Source of the DNA: Sediminibacterium sp. UBA657
Lineage (GTDB): Bacteria; Bacteroidota; Bacteroidia; Chitinophagales; Chitinophagaceae
NCBI GenBank assembly: GCA_002299885.1
Contig: DBOB01000029.1
Coordinates: 11,294-75,293 of the forward strand
Direction: 5' to 3'
DNA: 64,000 bases
Shown one piece after another: positions 26,254-34,780 of this stretch. The translations under genes and the position numbers were made by a program. The first letter of the stretch is position 1. Every line of letters starts with the position of its first letter. The notes under the pieces were generated by a model, which saw nothing but the letters and a program-made list of their open reading frames with translations, did no database searches and had not been told where the DNA came from.

Positions 26254-27279
26254 TTAAGGATTTTTTTTCTGTGCTTTTTTAGCTTGGTACTCGTCTAGTT
26301 TTTTCTGGTATTCTTTTGCATATCGTTCATGCTCTTCATAGTTATTACTAAAATGATGGTAACCACTAAAGTCGGCTTTTGCTACAAAGTAAATATAATC
26401 GGTTTCTGGGGCATCTAACACTAAGTCAATGGTTTTAGCTGCTGGGGTGCAAATAGGTCCAGGAGGCAAGCCTTTTACACGGTAGGTGTTATAAGGAGAA
26501 GCATTGGATAAATATTTTTCATAAATACGGGTGATGGTAAAATCTTGCATCGCGTATTTAATGGTAGGACATGCTTGCAAAGGCATTTGCTTTTTTAGTC
26601 TATTTTGGTAAACACTAGCAATCAAGGATTTGTCTGAATAGAAATTAGTTTCTTCCTCCACAATAGAAGCCAAGGTATAGACTTGATCTTGACGCATGCC
26701 TTTTGATGCTGCTTTTTTTATACGGTCATTTTGACTCCAAAAATAAATCTGCTCCTTTTGTAATTTGCCTAAAATTTTTGCCATGGAACTACTCCAATAA
26801 AATTCATATGTATTTGGGATGAGGACTGTGAATAGTTGGGTGGTGTCTGTATCAAAAGCTTTTAAAGAATCGTTGCTACTTAAAAAGGTCATCACTTCAG
26901 CACTGTCTTTTTCGAAGGCTGTTGCAATTAGTTTTGCAAATTCCCCTTTTGTACGTACTTTATTTAATACCAGTTTTACAGTCGCTTGACGATTGTTTCT
27001 AAACATCCTTATGAGATCAATTAAATTGGTTTTTCTTTTTATAAGAAATTTACCAGGCTTGATCCTGTCTTCTACCTTAAATACATTAGCAAGTAGTAAA
27101 AAACTAGATTTTTCGAAGATGATTTTTTTAGCCACCAAACTATCTGCAAATTGACTCAATTCCTCATTATTGTATTGAATATAGACTTGCTCTCCTTTAA
27201 AATTTGTACTCTTAATAAGTACAATAAAGAATAAATAGAAAACTATAACACTAATTAAAATTGAAACTAGTTTTTTCAT
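26254..27279 (-). CDS. mltG: Endolytic murein transglycosylase MltG
   Basis: MltG is a membrane-bound lytic transglycosylase that cuts nascent glycan strands and terminates peptidoglycan polymerisation. The 341-residue protein has an N-terminal membrane anchor (about 5-23), a LysM-like segment (about 30-100) and the YceG catalytic domain. The catalytic glutamate lies in TLASIVEEETNFYSDK (about 208-223), and the conserved SPYNTYRVKGLPPGPI lies near 273-288. A Lys-rich tail ends it. It is downstream of a terminator that separates it from secG, so it may depend on read-through or a local promoter. Confidence 0.93.
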   Translation of the reverse strand: MKKLVSILISVIVFYLFFIVLIKSTNFKGEQVYIQYNNEELSQFADSLVAKKIIFEKSSFLLLANVFKVEDRIKPGKFLIKRKTNLIDLIRMFRNNRQATVKLVLNKVRTKGEFAKLIATAFEKDSAEVMTFLSSNDSLKAFDTDTTQLFTVLIPNTYEFYWSSSMAKILGKLQKEQIYFWSQNDRIKKAASKGMRQDQVYTLASIVEEETNFYSDKSLIASVYQNRLKKQMPLQACPTIKYAMQDFTITRIYEKYLSNASPYNTYRVKGLPPGPICTPAAKTIDLVLDAPETDYIYFVAKADFSGYHHFSNNYEEHERYAKEYQKKLDEYQAKKAQKKNP

Positions 27280-27295
27280 ATCAACTAAAATACAA

Positions 27296-27325
27296 TAAAA
27301 ATCCCCACCATTGGGATGGTGGGGA
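27296..27325 (-). terminator. Terminator downstream of secG
   Basis: TCCCCACCA (27302-27310) and TGGTGGGGA (27317-27325) form a 9-bp stem. On the minus strand it is followed by TTTTTATTG. It lies 41 nt after the secG stop and just before mltG. Confidence 0.8.
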
Positions 27326-27341
27326 AAAATTATGTGTTAAC

Positions 27342-27359
27342 AGAATGTGATCACATTCT
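27342..27359. promoter_or_regulatory. 18-bp perfect palindrome between secG and mltG
   Basis: AGAATGTGA and TCACATTCT are exact reverse complements with no spacer. The centre TGTGATCACA resembles CRP/FNR half-sites brought together. It lies between the secG stop and the secG terminator, so it may be an operator for mltG or part of a double terminator structure. Confidence 0.45.
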
Positions 27360-27366
27360 AGTTGAA

Positions 27367-27708
27367 TTACTTTTTGTTGGTATCCACAGCAGCTGGCGGC
27401 GGTGGAGGAGCTGTTTGTGTTGCTGGACTTGTTGTAGTTGAGGTATTTACCTTATCTAAAACGCTGTTTCCATTGCTTGAATTGCCACTTAAAAATAGAG
27501 TAGAAGTGATCGCTAAAACTGCAATGACAGATGCGAAAATCCAAGTACCTTTTTCAAGAACGTCTGTAGTTTGCTTCACGCCCATGAAATTATTAGTTAA
27601 ACCACCCACATTGGCGTTTAATCCACCACCTTTTGGGTTTTGGATCAATACCATGAATCCTAAAGCAAGACAGGCTACTACGATTAATATTAAAAAGAAA
27701 GTTATCAT
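27367..27708 (-). CDS. secG: Protein-export membrane protein SecG
   Basis: SecG is the small auxiliary subunit of the SecYEG translocon. The 113-residue protein has two membrane helices (about 3-20 and 55-74). Between them lies the SecG loop: VLIQNPKGGGLNANVGG followed by NFMGVKQTTDVLEKGTW. The C-terminus is a low-complexity Thr/Pro/Ala tail ending in TNKK, longer than in E. coli, as often seen in Bacteroidota. Its ATG overlaps the stop of the upstream TPR-like gene by 4 nt (ATGA), so the two are translationally coupled. Confidence 0.93.
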   Translation of the reverse strand: MITFFLILIVVACLALGFMVLIQNPKGGGLNANVGGLTNNFMGVKQTTDVLEKGTWIFASVIAVLAITSTLFLSGNSSNGNSVLDKVNTSTTTSPATQTAPPPPPAAVDTNKK

Positions 27709-28436
27709 TTGTTATTTTTTAATTGTTCAATACGGGATGCAAAATAAACGGATTTTTCAGGAAAAATAAAACTTAATTTTTCATAGGTGGCAATGGCTTT
27801 CTTCCAATTCCCCTGTTTTTCCCATATTTTAGCCATGGATTCGGTTAAGATATCGGCTGGAACATTGGCTTTTTCGGCAATTTGAGCAATGATTTGCTCC
27901 TGATCTGGGGCTAAAGCAGCAATTTGGTCGCCCTGGTCTACACCATCCTTGTTTTTAATCACTTTAAGCCAGGCAGTGAAACTTCTAAGCTGCTGGGTAA
28001 ATTTATCTTGTGGAAGCTTAGAGAGGTCTAATTCTATGCCTTGTGCGGCAAAATAGTCTTTTTGAAGGCTTGTTGCATTTTCTTTTTCATAATCCAAGGC
28101 AGCAGAGGCATCCACCTCTTCATTGAATTGAGCCACTTGTTGGTCGAGTATGCTATTTAATTTGGTATCTGCAGGGGCATGTTCATTGGTTTGAGCTACT
28201 TGATGCATCAAACAATGCAAATGAAGACTAGATGGAAAGTAGGCGGTTGCTTTAGATAACTGCTTACCTAAAAGAGGGGAGGCAATCATCTGGTATTTTT
28301 TTGCCAATAGAAACTGCAAACTTGGTGCATAGGGATGTTCCATTGCATATTTTTCAAGGGTATCTGTTTCAATGTCTTCTAATGAAGCATGTTCAGTCCA
28401 TTGTTTCACTATATCGTTGATCATTACTACACTCAT
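27705..28436 (-). CDS. TPR-like hypothetical protein
   Basis: This 243-residue soluble protein is mostly alpha-helical with no signal peptide. Its C-terminal 60 residues (NWKKAIATYEKLSFIFPEK, about 212-230) look like a tetratricopeptide repeat. The N-terminal part has helical pairs (LEKYAMEHPYAPSLQFLLAK) of the same kind. I recognise no specific function. It starts 2 nt after the lptE stop and overlaps secG by 4 nt. Sitting between an LPS-export lipoprotein and SecG suggests an envelope-related chaperone or scaffold role, which is inference only. Confidence 0.75.
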   Translation of the reverse strand: MSVVMINDIVKQWTEHASLEDIETDTLEKYAMEHPYAPSLQFLLAKKYQMIASPLLGKQLSKATAYFPSSLHLHCLMHQVAQTNEHAPADTKLNSILDQQVAQFNEEVDASAALDYEKENATSLQKDYFAAQGIELDLSKLPQDKFTQQLRSFTAWLKVIKNKDGVDQGDQIAALAPDQEQIIAQIAEKANVPADILTESMAKIWEKQGNWKKAIATYEKLSFIFPEKSVYFASRIEQLKNNK

Positions 28437-28438
28437 GC

Positions 28439-28945
28439 TTACCAGTTTGAAAAAATTTGGTTAAAAATATCATCCGTAATGCTTCGAATTATTTCATCCA
28501 TTAATTGACTCTCTGCTTGATTCAAAGTAAGATTGGCTGAAAAGTCAAAATTACGGGATACATCAAATTCAAGTTCTTTATTTTCCAATGTCTTTTTCAA
28601 AACGACATGCACTGTGACAGTCAATCTATTACTTGCTGCTTCTTGCCCACTCACACCCACTGTTTGTGAAGGATCGTAATTGGTGATAGTCGCAAAAATC
28701 TGATAATGTGCATCGTCACTATTGGTTCTAGTTAATTTAGTTTGACCAATAATTTTTTGCAAAATTTTATCTGTCAGCATGGGTGCTAACTGCGGGTTGA
28801 CATACTTTGCCCTGTTGTCAATAAAACCAATCTTAACGGTCTTCACATTGTCAGGAATCATCGCATCCTTAAAGCTATAAATACCACAAGAAGTAAATAA
28901 GAAGCAAAGGCTGACGCAGCTTAGTATAAAAAATTTATTCTTCAA
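28439..28945 (-). CDS. lptE: LptE-like LPS assembly lipoprotein
   Basis: LptE plugs and helps fold the LptD outer-membrane channel that inserts lipopolysaccharide. I chose the TTG at 28945. The resulting 168-residue protein begins MKNKFFILSCVSLCFLFTSC, a classic lipoprotein signal with lipobox FTSC (Cys20). The alternative GTG at 28984 adds 13 polar residues before the signal. The mature part starts GIYSFKDAMIPDNVKTVKI and ends in an amphipathic helix region (MDEIIRSITDDIFNQIF), as in Bacteroidota LptE-family proteins. The TTG start overlaps the sigma-54 activator stop by 11 nt, a tight coupling. Confidence 0.82.
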   Translation of the reverse strand: MKNKFFILSCVSLCFLFTSCGIYSFKDAMIPDNVKTVKIGFIDNRAKYVNPQLAPMLTDKILQKIIGQTKLTRTNSDDAHYQIFATITNYDPSQTVGVSGQEAASNRLTVTVHVVLKKTLENKELEFDVSRNFDFSANLTLNQAESQLMDEIIRSITDDIFNQIFSNW

Positions 28946-30188
28946 TGTCGTATTCTTTAATTTTTCTGTACAATGTTCTTTCACTTATACCAAGATCGGT
29001 AGAGGCATCTTTACGACGACCTCTGTGTTTTTTAAGTGCCTTTAAAATTAGTTCTTTTTCTTTATCCATGATATTTAAAGACTCTTCTATTTCATAATGG
29101 TTTTGCAAGTCATTATCAATAATCACTGGTTGATGGTGCGGCAATTGCATCGCAGCAGTTGGAATATTCACATTGGCGATTGGACTGTTGGATGGGCCAA
29201 TATCCTCCTTTAATTCGTTGATGATAGCTTCTTTTGTAAAGTGCGCCGCTTGTCCAGATAGACTAGGGTTCTGTAAAATCTCCAAAAACATTTTCTTTAA
29301 CTCGTTGACATCTTTTTTCATGTCAAAAAAGAGCTTGTATAAAATTTCACGCTCATTCGCAAATTCACCAACAGGCGCACCTGTTACCATTGGCATTTTA
29401 TTTGCGGTATGTTTTGGTAAAAATGAATTCAATTGAGCTGCATCTATATGGTCATTTTTGCTCAATACGGAGATTTGCTCTGCAATATTTTTTAATTCAC
29501 GCACATTGCCCGGCCAACCATATGCTGTTAAAAGTCCTCTAGCTTCTTCGTCTAAATAAATTGGTTTGGTTTTATATTTCTCAGCAAAATCCACTACGAA
29601 TTTTCTAAATAATAAAGGAATATCTTCTTTGCGGTCTCTTAATGATGGAACGCGAATTGGAACTGTGTTTAATCTGTAATATAAATCTTCTCTAAATCTT
29701 CCTTTTTCTGTGAACTCAATCAATTCTCTATTGGTTGCAGCAATCACACGTACATCTGTTTTTTGCACTTTAGAAGAACCTACACGAATGAATTCGCCTG
29801 TCTCTAAAACACGCAATAATCTTGCTTGTGTACCCAAGGGCATTTCGCCAATCTCATCTAAGAAAATAGTACCACCACTCACCGTCTCAAAATAACCTTT
29901 ACGGCTATCTACAGCACCCGTGAAGGAACCTTTCTCGTGTCCAAATAATTCTGAATCAATGGTGCCTTCTGGAATTGCCCCACAGTTAACGGCAATAAAT
30001 GGATTGTGTTTTCGGGAGGATAAGCTGTGAATGATTTGAGAAAAAACTTCTTTACCAACACCACTTTCTCCAACAATAAGTACAGTTAAATCAGTTGCAG
30101 CCACCTGCTCAGCAGTATTTAATGCATGATTCAATAAGGGCGTATTGCCAATGATACTGAATCTATTTTTTAATGATTGTAAATCCAT
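28935..30188 (-). CDS. Sigma-54-dependent transcriptional activator lacking a sensor domain
   Basis: This enhancer-binding protein would use ATP to remodel RNA polymerase carrying sigma-54. The 417 residues start almost directly at the AAA+ domain. Walker A is GESGVGKE (about 38-45), the sigma-54 contact loop reads GSFTGA (canonical GAFTGA with A to S), and GTIFLDEIGEMP is Walker B. RVIAATNREL and an arginine-finger region follow. A Fis-type helix-turn-helix ends it (ILKALKKHRGRRKDASTDLGISERTLYRKIKE). No receiver, GAF or PAS domain precedes the AAA+ part. It lies 22 nt after miaB and overlaps lptE. Its trigger is unknown. Confidence 0.92.
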   Translation of the reverse strand: MDLQSLKNRFSIIGNTPLLNHALNTAEQVAATDLTVLIVGESGVGKEVFSQIIHSLSSRKHNPFIAVNCGAIPEGTIDSELFGHEKGSFTGAVDSRKGYFETVSGGTIFLDEIGEMPLGTQARLLRVLETGEFIRVGSSKVQKTDVRVIAATNRELIEFTEKGRFREDLYYRLNTVPIRVPSLRDRKEDIPLLFRKFVVDFAEKYKTKPIYLDEEARGLLTAYGWPGNVRELKNIAEQISVLSKNDHIDAAQLNSFLPKHTANKMPMVTGAPVGEFANEREILYKLFFDMKKDVNELKKMFLEILQNPSLSGQAAHFTKEAIINELKEDIGPSNSPIANVNIPTAAMQLPHHQPVIIDNDLQNHYEIEESLNIMDKEKELILKALKKHRGRRKDASTDLGISERTLYRKIKEYDIEE

Positions 30189-30210
30189 GGCATGAATAAA
30201 TTAAATTGTA

Positions 30211-31629
30211 TTATATGATTTCTCCTAATAAAGTACCTTTTGTAAAACTGTGAATCTTAACTTTCGCATAGTCTCCTTTTTGATAATTGAAATTGCCTTT
30301 CGGAAAAACAACTACCTTATTTTGACTATTTCTGCCCATCCATTCTGCTTCATTTCGCTTGCTATTTCCCTCAATCAACACTTCAAATATGCTACCCACA
30401 TCTCTTTTATTACTTTCATTGGAAAGTGTCCACTGCACATCTACAATTTCTTGTAACCTTCTTTTCTTGGTCACTAAATCTACATCGTCTTCATATCTTC
30501 TTGCAGCCAATGTACCTGGACGTTCAGAATAAAAATACATATAGCTTAAATCATAATTCGCATATTGTAAAAGGCTAATCGTGTCTTGATGATCCTCCTC
30601 AGTTTCGGTGCAAAAACCAGCAATGATGTCCGAAGTAATACTACAGTTTGGTAGTAGGGCGCGAATACGGTCAATCTTAGCCATATACCATTCTCTGGTA
30701 TAAGTCCTGTTCATCAATTGCAACATCCTTGTACTGCCACTTTGAACAGGTAGGTGAATATGTTTGCAAATATTATCATACTTAACAATGGTATGTAAAA
30801 CTTCGTCCGTAATATCTTTAGGATGAGAAGTGCTAAAACGAACACGAAGGCTTGGGTCAATTTGTGCCACTTGTTCAAGTAACATAGCAAAAGTGGTGGT
30901 GTCATTATTTTCTGGATTGCTCCAATAATAACTGTCCACATTTTGACCTAATAATACCACTTCTTTGTATCCTTTTTCAAATAAGTCTTTACATTCTGCA
31001 AGGATAGAATAGGCATCTCTACTGCGCTCACGACCTCTTGTAAAAGGCACTACACAAAAACTACACATATTATTACAGCCACGCATGATGGAAACAAAAG
31101 CACTGATGCCATTGTTGTCTAGTCGAACAGGTGCAATATCACCATAGGTTTCGTCTCGGCTTAATAATACATTCACTGCTTTTTGTCCAGTGCCTGCATT
31201 TGCAATTAAATCGGGTAGGGTTCTGTAAGCATCCGGCCCAACCACTAAGTCCACCAATTTCTCTTCCTCCAATAATTGCGCTTTTAATCTTTCTGCCATG
31301 CAACCCAATACACCCACTAGTACGCCTGGGTTGGCTTGTTTTAATCTTCTAAATTCAGTCAATCGCTTGCGAATGGTTAATTCGGCTTTTTCACGAATAG
31401 AACAAGTATTGATCAGGATTAAATCTGCTATTTCAATATTTTTAGTGCCTCCAAAGCCATTCTTTTCTAAGATAGCTGCAACCACTTCACTATCCGCAAA
31501 GTTCATTGCACAGCCATAACTCTCTACATAGAAGTGCTTTTCGAATACCCCCGGACTAGCCTGACTCGCATAGGCTTCGCCTTGTCTAGCTTCATCCTGG
31601 GTTTTATCTATGAGTAAATTGGGTTCCAT
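30211..31629 (-). CDS. miaB: tRNA-2-methylthio-N6-dimethylallyladenosine synthase
   Basis: MiaB adds a methylthio group to i6A37 of tRNAs reading U-starting codons, using two iron-sulfur clusters and SAM. I take the ATG at 31629, which lies 18 nt after the best promoter; a longer frame to 31713 would cross that promoter. The 472-residue protein has the UPF0004 domain (HFYVESYGCAMNFADSE with cluster cysteines), the radical-SAM motif RGCNNMCSFCVVPFTRG and a C-terminal TRAM domain (about 400-470). VPFTRGRERSR follows the MiaB rather than MtaB/RimO pattern. It heads the operon that continues into the sigma-54 activator. Confidence 0.94.
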   Translation of the reverse strand: MEPNLLIDKTQDEARQGEAYASQASPGVFEKHFYVESYGCAMNFADSEVVAAILEKNGFGGTKNIEIADLILINTCSIREKAELTIRKRLTEFRRLKQANPGVLVGVLGCMAERLKAQLLEEEKLVDLVVGPDAYRTLPDLIANAGTGQKAVNVLLSRDETYGDIAPVRLDNNGISAFVSIMRGCNNMCSFCVVPFTRGRERSRDAYSILAECKDLFEKGYKEVVLLGQNVDSYYWSNPENNDTTTFAMLLEQVAQIDPSLRVRFSTSHPKDITDEVLHTIVKYDNICKHIHLPVQSGSTRMLQLMNRTYTREWYMAKIDRIRALLPNCSITSDIIAGFCTETEEDHQDTISLLQYANYDLSYMYFYSERPGTLAARRYEDDVDLVTKKRRLQEIVDVQWTLSNESNKRDVGSIFEVLIEGNSKRNEAEWMGRNSQNKVVVFPKGNFNYQKGDYAKVKIHSFTKGTLLGEII

Positions 31630-31646
31630 GCACTTAATTTGAACTG

Positions 31647-31677
31647 CAAACTTAGTCAAAATATTTTTATGTGTCAA
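31647..31677 (-). promoter_or_regulatory. Promoter of miaB operon (TTG-N20-TAAGTTTG, minus strand)
   Basis: On the minus strand TTG (plus 31675-31677) is followed after 20 nt by TAAGTTTG (plus 31647-31654), an exact consensus match. Transcription would start near 31642, about 13 nt before the ATG at 31629. Confidence 0.66.
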
Positions 31678-31810
31678 CTTGTCAGACAAAATTCCTAATC
31701 CTTTGATATACAAATGATTAAAATCGGCTAACTTATATTGCGATAAATTTTATATAAAGCTATTAATCAATCGATTATTGAGTAGTTTGTATATTTATAA
31801 AAATTTGCCC

Positions 31811-32803
31811 ATGACCAAAGGATTGATATGTTTATTGACTGTTTTTTGTTTGAACAGTCTAAATGCGCAAGACTTGGTGTTGGCAAAATTGAGATCCGAG
31901 ACTTCAAGGAATATTAAAAAAGATACAGATACAGCCAACTGGAATTGGAAACATGGGGGTTTGTTCAATTTAAATGTCGCACAAAGTTCATTGAGCAATT
32001 GGGCAGCGGGAGGTGATAACTTTAACATGAACATCAACAGTTTTTTTAATTATTATGCATTCTATAAAAAAGAAAGACAATCTTGGGACAATAATTTAGA
32101 CGTAAATCTTGGATTTGTTCAGTCCACATCACAAGGTGGAAGAAAGAATGATGACCGCTTTGATCTACTTAGTAAGTATGGTTATAAAATGGACACAGTG
32201 GGAAAATGGTATCTCTCTGGTTTATTTAATTTCCGTTCTCAGCTTTTTGATGGTTATAGTTTTAGCGGCAATAAAGCAACTTTTACCTCTTCATTTTTTG
32301 CCCCTGCTTATATGATTATATCTGCTGGTTTGGATTATAAGCCTAACAAAGATTTTTCAGTCTTCTTTTCTCCTTTAACATCAAGAACGACATTGGTTTT
32401 AAATAAAAGCTTATCAAACCAAGGTAAATATGGTGTGGATTCAGGATCTATGGTAAAGCGAGAAACAGGTTTGTTTGTTACTGTAAACTATAATAAAGTC
32501 ATTGCTACAAATATTACTTATAGGGGTCGTGCAGATTTTTTCTCTAATTACTATGACAAACCTGAGAATGTTAATTTATACATGACCAATTTATTTACAT
32601 TCAAGATCAATAAATACTTTTCTGCAACTTATAGTTTGGATTTAATTTATGATGATAAGATTCGCATTTTTGGCCCACTCAAAAAATCACCAGGGTTACA
32701 AACCAAGAGTATTATAGGTATTGGTTATTCCAGAAACCTTGCTGTTAAGAAAAAGGTCATAGTTGCAAAGCCAAAGCAAGCGCCATTAACAAGTGGCGAA
32801 TAA
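31811..32803 (+). CDS. DUF3078 family exported protein
   Basis: This 330-residue protein is typical of the DUF3078 family of Bacteroidota. A signal peptide (MTKGLICLLTVFCLNSLNAQ) precedes a short linker, then WKHGGLFNLNVAQSSLSNWAAGGDN, the family hallmark. A series of amphipathic beta strands with aromatic girdles (YRGRADFFSNYY, MTNLFTFKINKYFSATYSLDLIYDD) runs to the end. This suggests a small outer-membrane beta-barrel. The ATG at 31811 starts the signal peptide; an upstream TTG at 31778 would not. Function is unknown. It converges with purK, leaving 8 nt between their ends. Confidence 0.83.
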   Translation: MTKGLICLLTVFCLNSLNAQDLVLAKLRSETSRNIKKDTDTANWNWKHGGLFNLNVAQSSLSNWAAGGDNFNMNINSFFNYYAFYKKERQSWDNNLDVNLGFVQSTSQGGRKNDDRFDLLSKYGYKMDTVGKWYLSGLFNFRSQLFDGYSFSGNKATFTSSFFAPAYMIISAGLDYKPNKDFSVFFSPLTSRTTLVLNKSLSNQGKYGVDSGSMVKRETGLFVTVNYNKVIATNITYRGRADFFSNYYDKPENVNLYMTNLFTFKINKYFSATYSLDLIYDDKIRIFGPLKKSPGLQTKSIIGIGYSRNLAVKKKVIVAKPKQAPLTSGE

Positions 32804-32811
32804 TAAAGTAG

Positions 32812-33933
32812 CTATTTGCTAATCACTTTAAGGGTATGCTTAATTTTATTCGCTTTATGTGTTAAGTCCTGGTAGTCATTGCTCATTATTGTAACATGCC
32901 CCATTTTTCTGCCTGGCTTTGTGGTGGTTTTACCATACAGGTGTACAAACACATTCTCCATCTTCAACACTTCGTCTAAGCCTTCATATACTACTTCACC
33001 ACTATAACCTTCTGCGCCAATTAGATTCACAATGGCACTTGGTAAAATAGGTGCAGGGTTGCCTAAAGGGTAATCTAAAATAATTCTTAACAACATATCA
33101 TATTGACTGCAGTAATTAGCTTCAATAGAATGGTGCCCACTATTATGTACTCTTGGTGCAGTTTCATTTACAAAGATTTCTCCATTTTGATCTACAAATA
33201 ATTCAATAGCAAAAAGGCCTGGACTCTTTAAAGATTGTACTACTTTTCTGGCAATTGCTTCTGCTTTCCAAAGTTGCTTCTCTTCAATTTTTGCAGGACT
33301 TAATTGGTAATCCAATAAATTGTATACTTGGTCAAATACCATTTCGGCAGGAGGGAAGATGACTGTTTCACCTTTTGCATTCATGCCTACAATCAATGCC
33401 AATTCTTTTACAATAGATACTTTTTCTTCTAAAACAGCAGGGGCATCAAAGCCCAATGCAATGGCTTTTTCATCTTCAATCACTTGAACACCCTTGCCAT
33501 CATATCCGCCCTCGGCTAATTTGTGGACTGCAGGTAATAAACTTAAGTGCTTATGAATTTCATTGACTGAATGGGTGATCACAAAATTGGAAGTTGGAAT
33601 TGCATTGTCTGCATAAAATTGTTTTTGAGCTATTTTATTTTTAATAGTTCTGATGGCCGATGGGGTTGGATAAATTTTTACACCTTCTTTTTCAAGTTGT
33701 GTCAATGCATCCACATTTACAGCTTCAATCTCAATGGTCAATGCGTCTAATTGCTTTCCAAATTGATATACCGTATCATAATCTAAGATATCGCCTTCTG
33801 AAAAATGATGGCATAAATGAGCTGCTGGGCAGTTGGGATCCTTCTCTAATACATAGGTTGTTAAATCATAGTTCGCTGCTGCTTGTAAAAGCATCCTTCC
33901 CAATTGTCCTCCGCCTAAAATACCTACCTTCAT
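32812..33933 (-). CDS. purK: N5-carboxyaminoimidazole ribonucleotide synthase
   Basis: PurK uses ATP and bicarbonate to convert AIR to N5-CAIR in purine synthesis. The 373-residue ATP-grasp protein starts MKVGILGGGQLGRMLLQAA. It shows EIEAVNVDAL, then KLAEGGYDGKGVQVI in the ATP-grasp lid, FAIELFVDQNGEIFVNETAPRVHNSGHHSIEA with metal-binding residues, and GKTTTKPGRKMGHVTI at the C-terminus. Length is normal. purE is not adjacent. An exact -7 motif lies 20 nt before the ATG on the minus strand. Confidence 0.95.
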   Translation of the reverse strand: MKVGILGGGQLGRMLLQAAANYDLTTYVLEKDPNCPAAHLCHHFSEGDILDYDTVYQFGKQLDALTIEIEAVNVDALTQLEKEGVKIYPTPSAIRTIKNKIAQKQFYADNAIPTSNFVITHSVNEIHKHLSLLPAVHKLAEGGYDGKGVQVIEDEKAIALGFDAPAVLEEKVSIVKELALIVGMNAKGETVIFPPAEMVFDQVYNLLDYQLSPAKIEEKQLWKAEAIARKVVQSLKSPGLFAIELFVDQNGEIFVNETAPRVHNSGHHSIEANYCSQYDMLLRIILDYPLGNPAPILPSAIVNLIGAEGYSGEVVYEGLDEVLKMENVFVHLYGKTTTKPGRKMGHVTIMSNDYQDLTHKANKIKHTLKVISK

Positions 33934-33952
33934 AAAGCTAATTTTGATAGGG

Positions 33953-33960
33953 CAAATATA
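33953..33960 (-). promoter_or_regulatory. Candidate -7 element for purK
   Basis: Minus-strand TATATTTG matches TAnnTTTG and lies 20 nt before the purK ATG. It shares a 74-nt intergenic space with a divergent -7 motif for the ABC ATPase gene. Confidence 0.42.
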
Positions 33961-33972
33961 AGTTAGTTAGGT

Positions 33973-33980
33973 TATTTTTG
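33973..33980 (+). promoter_or_regulatory. Candidate -7 element for the ABC ATPase gene
   Basis: TATTTTTG matches TAnnTTTG and lies 27 nt before the ATG at 34008. The nearest upstream TTG is 26 nt away, a little long. Confidence 0.38.
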
Positions 33981-34007
33981 CTAAAGAACGATTTAATACA
34001 AGTATTC

Positions 34008-34769
34008 ATGAAAGAACCCATCATTCAGGTAAAGGATTTAACTAAGTCCTACGGCGACTTTGAAGCAGTTAGAGGCATTAGCTTTGAAGTGTATAAAGGA
34101 GAAATATTCGGCTTGTTGGGGCCAAATGGTGCAGGAAAATCTACCACATTAGAAATCATTGAAACCCTAAGGCAAAAGTCTGGAGGGACAGTCATAGTGG
34201 ATGGGATGAATTTAGATACAGATCCGGAGGCCATTAAAAAGATCATTGGAGTACAATTACAAACCGCAGGTTTTTATCCTAATTTGAATTTAACAGAGCT
34301 CATACACTTATTTGTTGGATTGTATCAGATGGAGATGGATCCGATGGAACTTCTTGCTAAAGTAGATTTAGTTGATAAAGCAAAATCCAAGTTCAAGGAA
34401 TTGAGTGGGGGACAGAAGCAAAGATTTTCAATCGCTACTACATTGATCAATCGTCCAAAAATTATTTTCTTAGATGAGCCTACAACAGGTCTAGATCCTC
34501 AAGCTAGAAGAAATCTTTGGGATTTAATTCTAGCAATTAGAAACAACGGCACTACTGTTATTATTACAACACATTATATGGACGAAGCAGAAGTATTATG
34601 TGATAGAGTTGCGATTATAGATAGTGGTAAAATAATTGGTATCAATTCGCCGAATCAATTGATAGATGAGTTGGTAGAAAGTGGATTTGAAAAAGTAAAA
34701 GAAGTGAAGAAGGCCAATTTAGAAGATGTCTTTATTCATATGACAGGAAAACAATTAAGAGAAGCTTAA
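34008..34769 (+). CDS. ABC transporter ATP-binding protein (ABC-2 type)
   Basis: The 253-residue nucleotide-binding subunit contains Walker A GPNGAGKST, the signature LSGGQKQRFS, Walker B IIFLDEPTTGLD and the switch His in IITTHYMDEAE. The whole looks like the drug/antibiotic-export or ABC-2 group (NatA/CcmA-like). The ATG at 34008 is preferred because the extra ten residues from a TTG at 33978 are not conserved-looking. No permease gene is adjacent; the next gene is DinB-like. Its membrane partner must therefore be encoded elsewhere. Substrate unknown. Confidence 0.9.
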   Translation: MKEPIIQVKDLTKSYGDFEAVRGISFEVYKGEIFGLLGPNGAGKSTTLEIIETLRQKSGGTVIVDGMNLDTDPEAIKKIIGVQLQTAGFYPNLNLTELIHLFVGLYQMEMDPMELLAKVDLVDKAKSKFKELSGGQKQRFSIATTLINRPKIIFLDEPTTGLDPQARRNLWDLILAIRNNGTTVIITTHYMDEAEVLCDRVAIIDSGKIIGINSPNQLIDELVESGFEKVKEVKKANLEDVFIHMTGKQLREA

Positions 34770-34780
34770 AATATTAAATT

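Noticed and set aside
27342..27359. Canonical CRP site
   Set aside because: The half-sites TGTGA and TCACA touch, whereas the CRP consensus has a 6-bp spacer.
27362..27769. 135-codon plus-strand frame opposite secG
   Set aside because: It lies wholly antisense to secG and the TPR-like gene; its Val/Gly-rich composition is the mirror of the Thr/Pro/Ala tail of SecG.
31630..31713. Longer N-terminus of MiaB
   Set aside because: The extra 28 codons run across a consensus promoter for the gene and show no conserved pattern; the ATG at 31629 is better.
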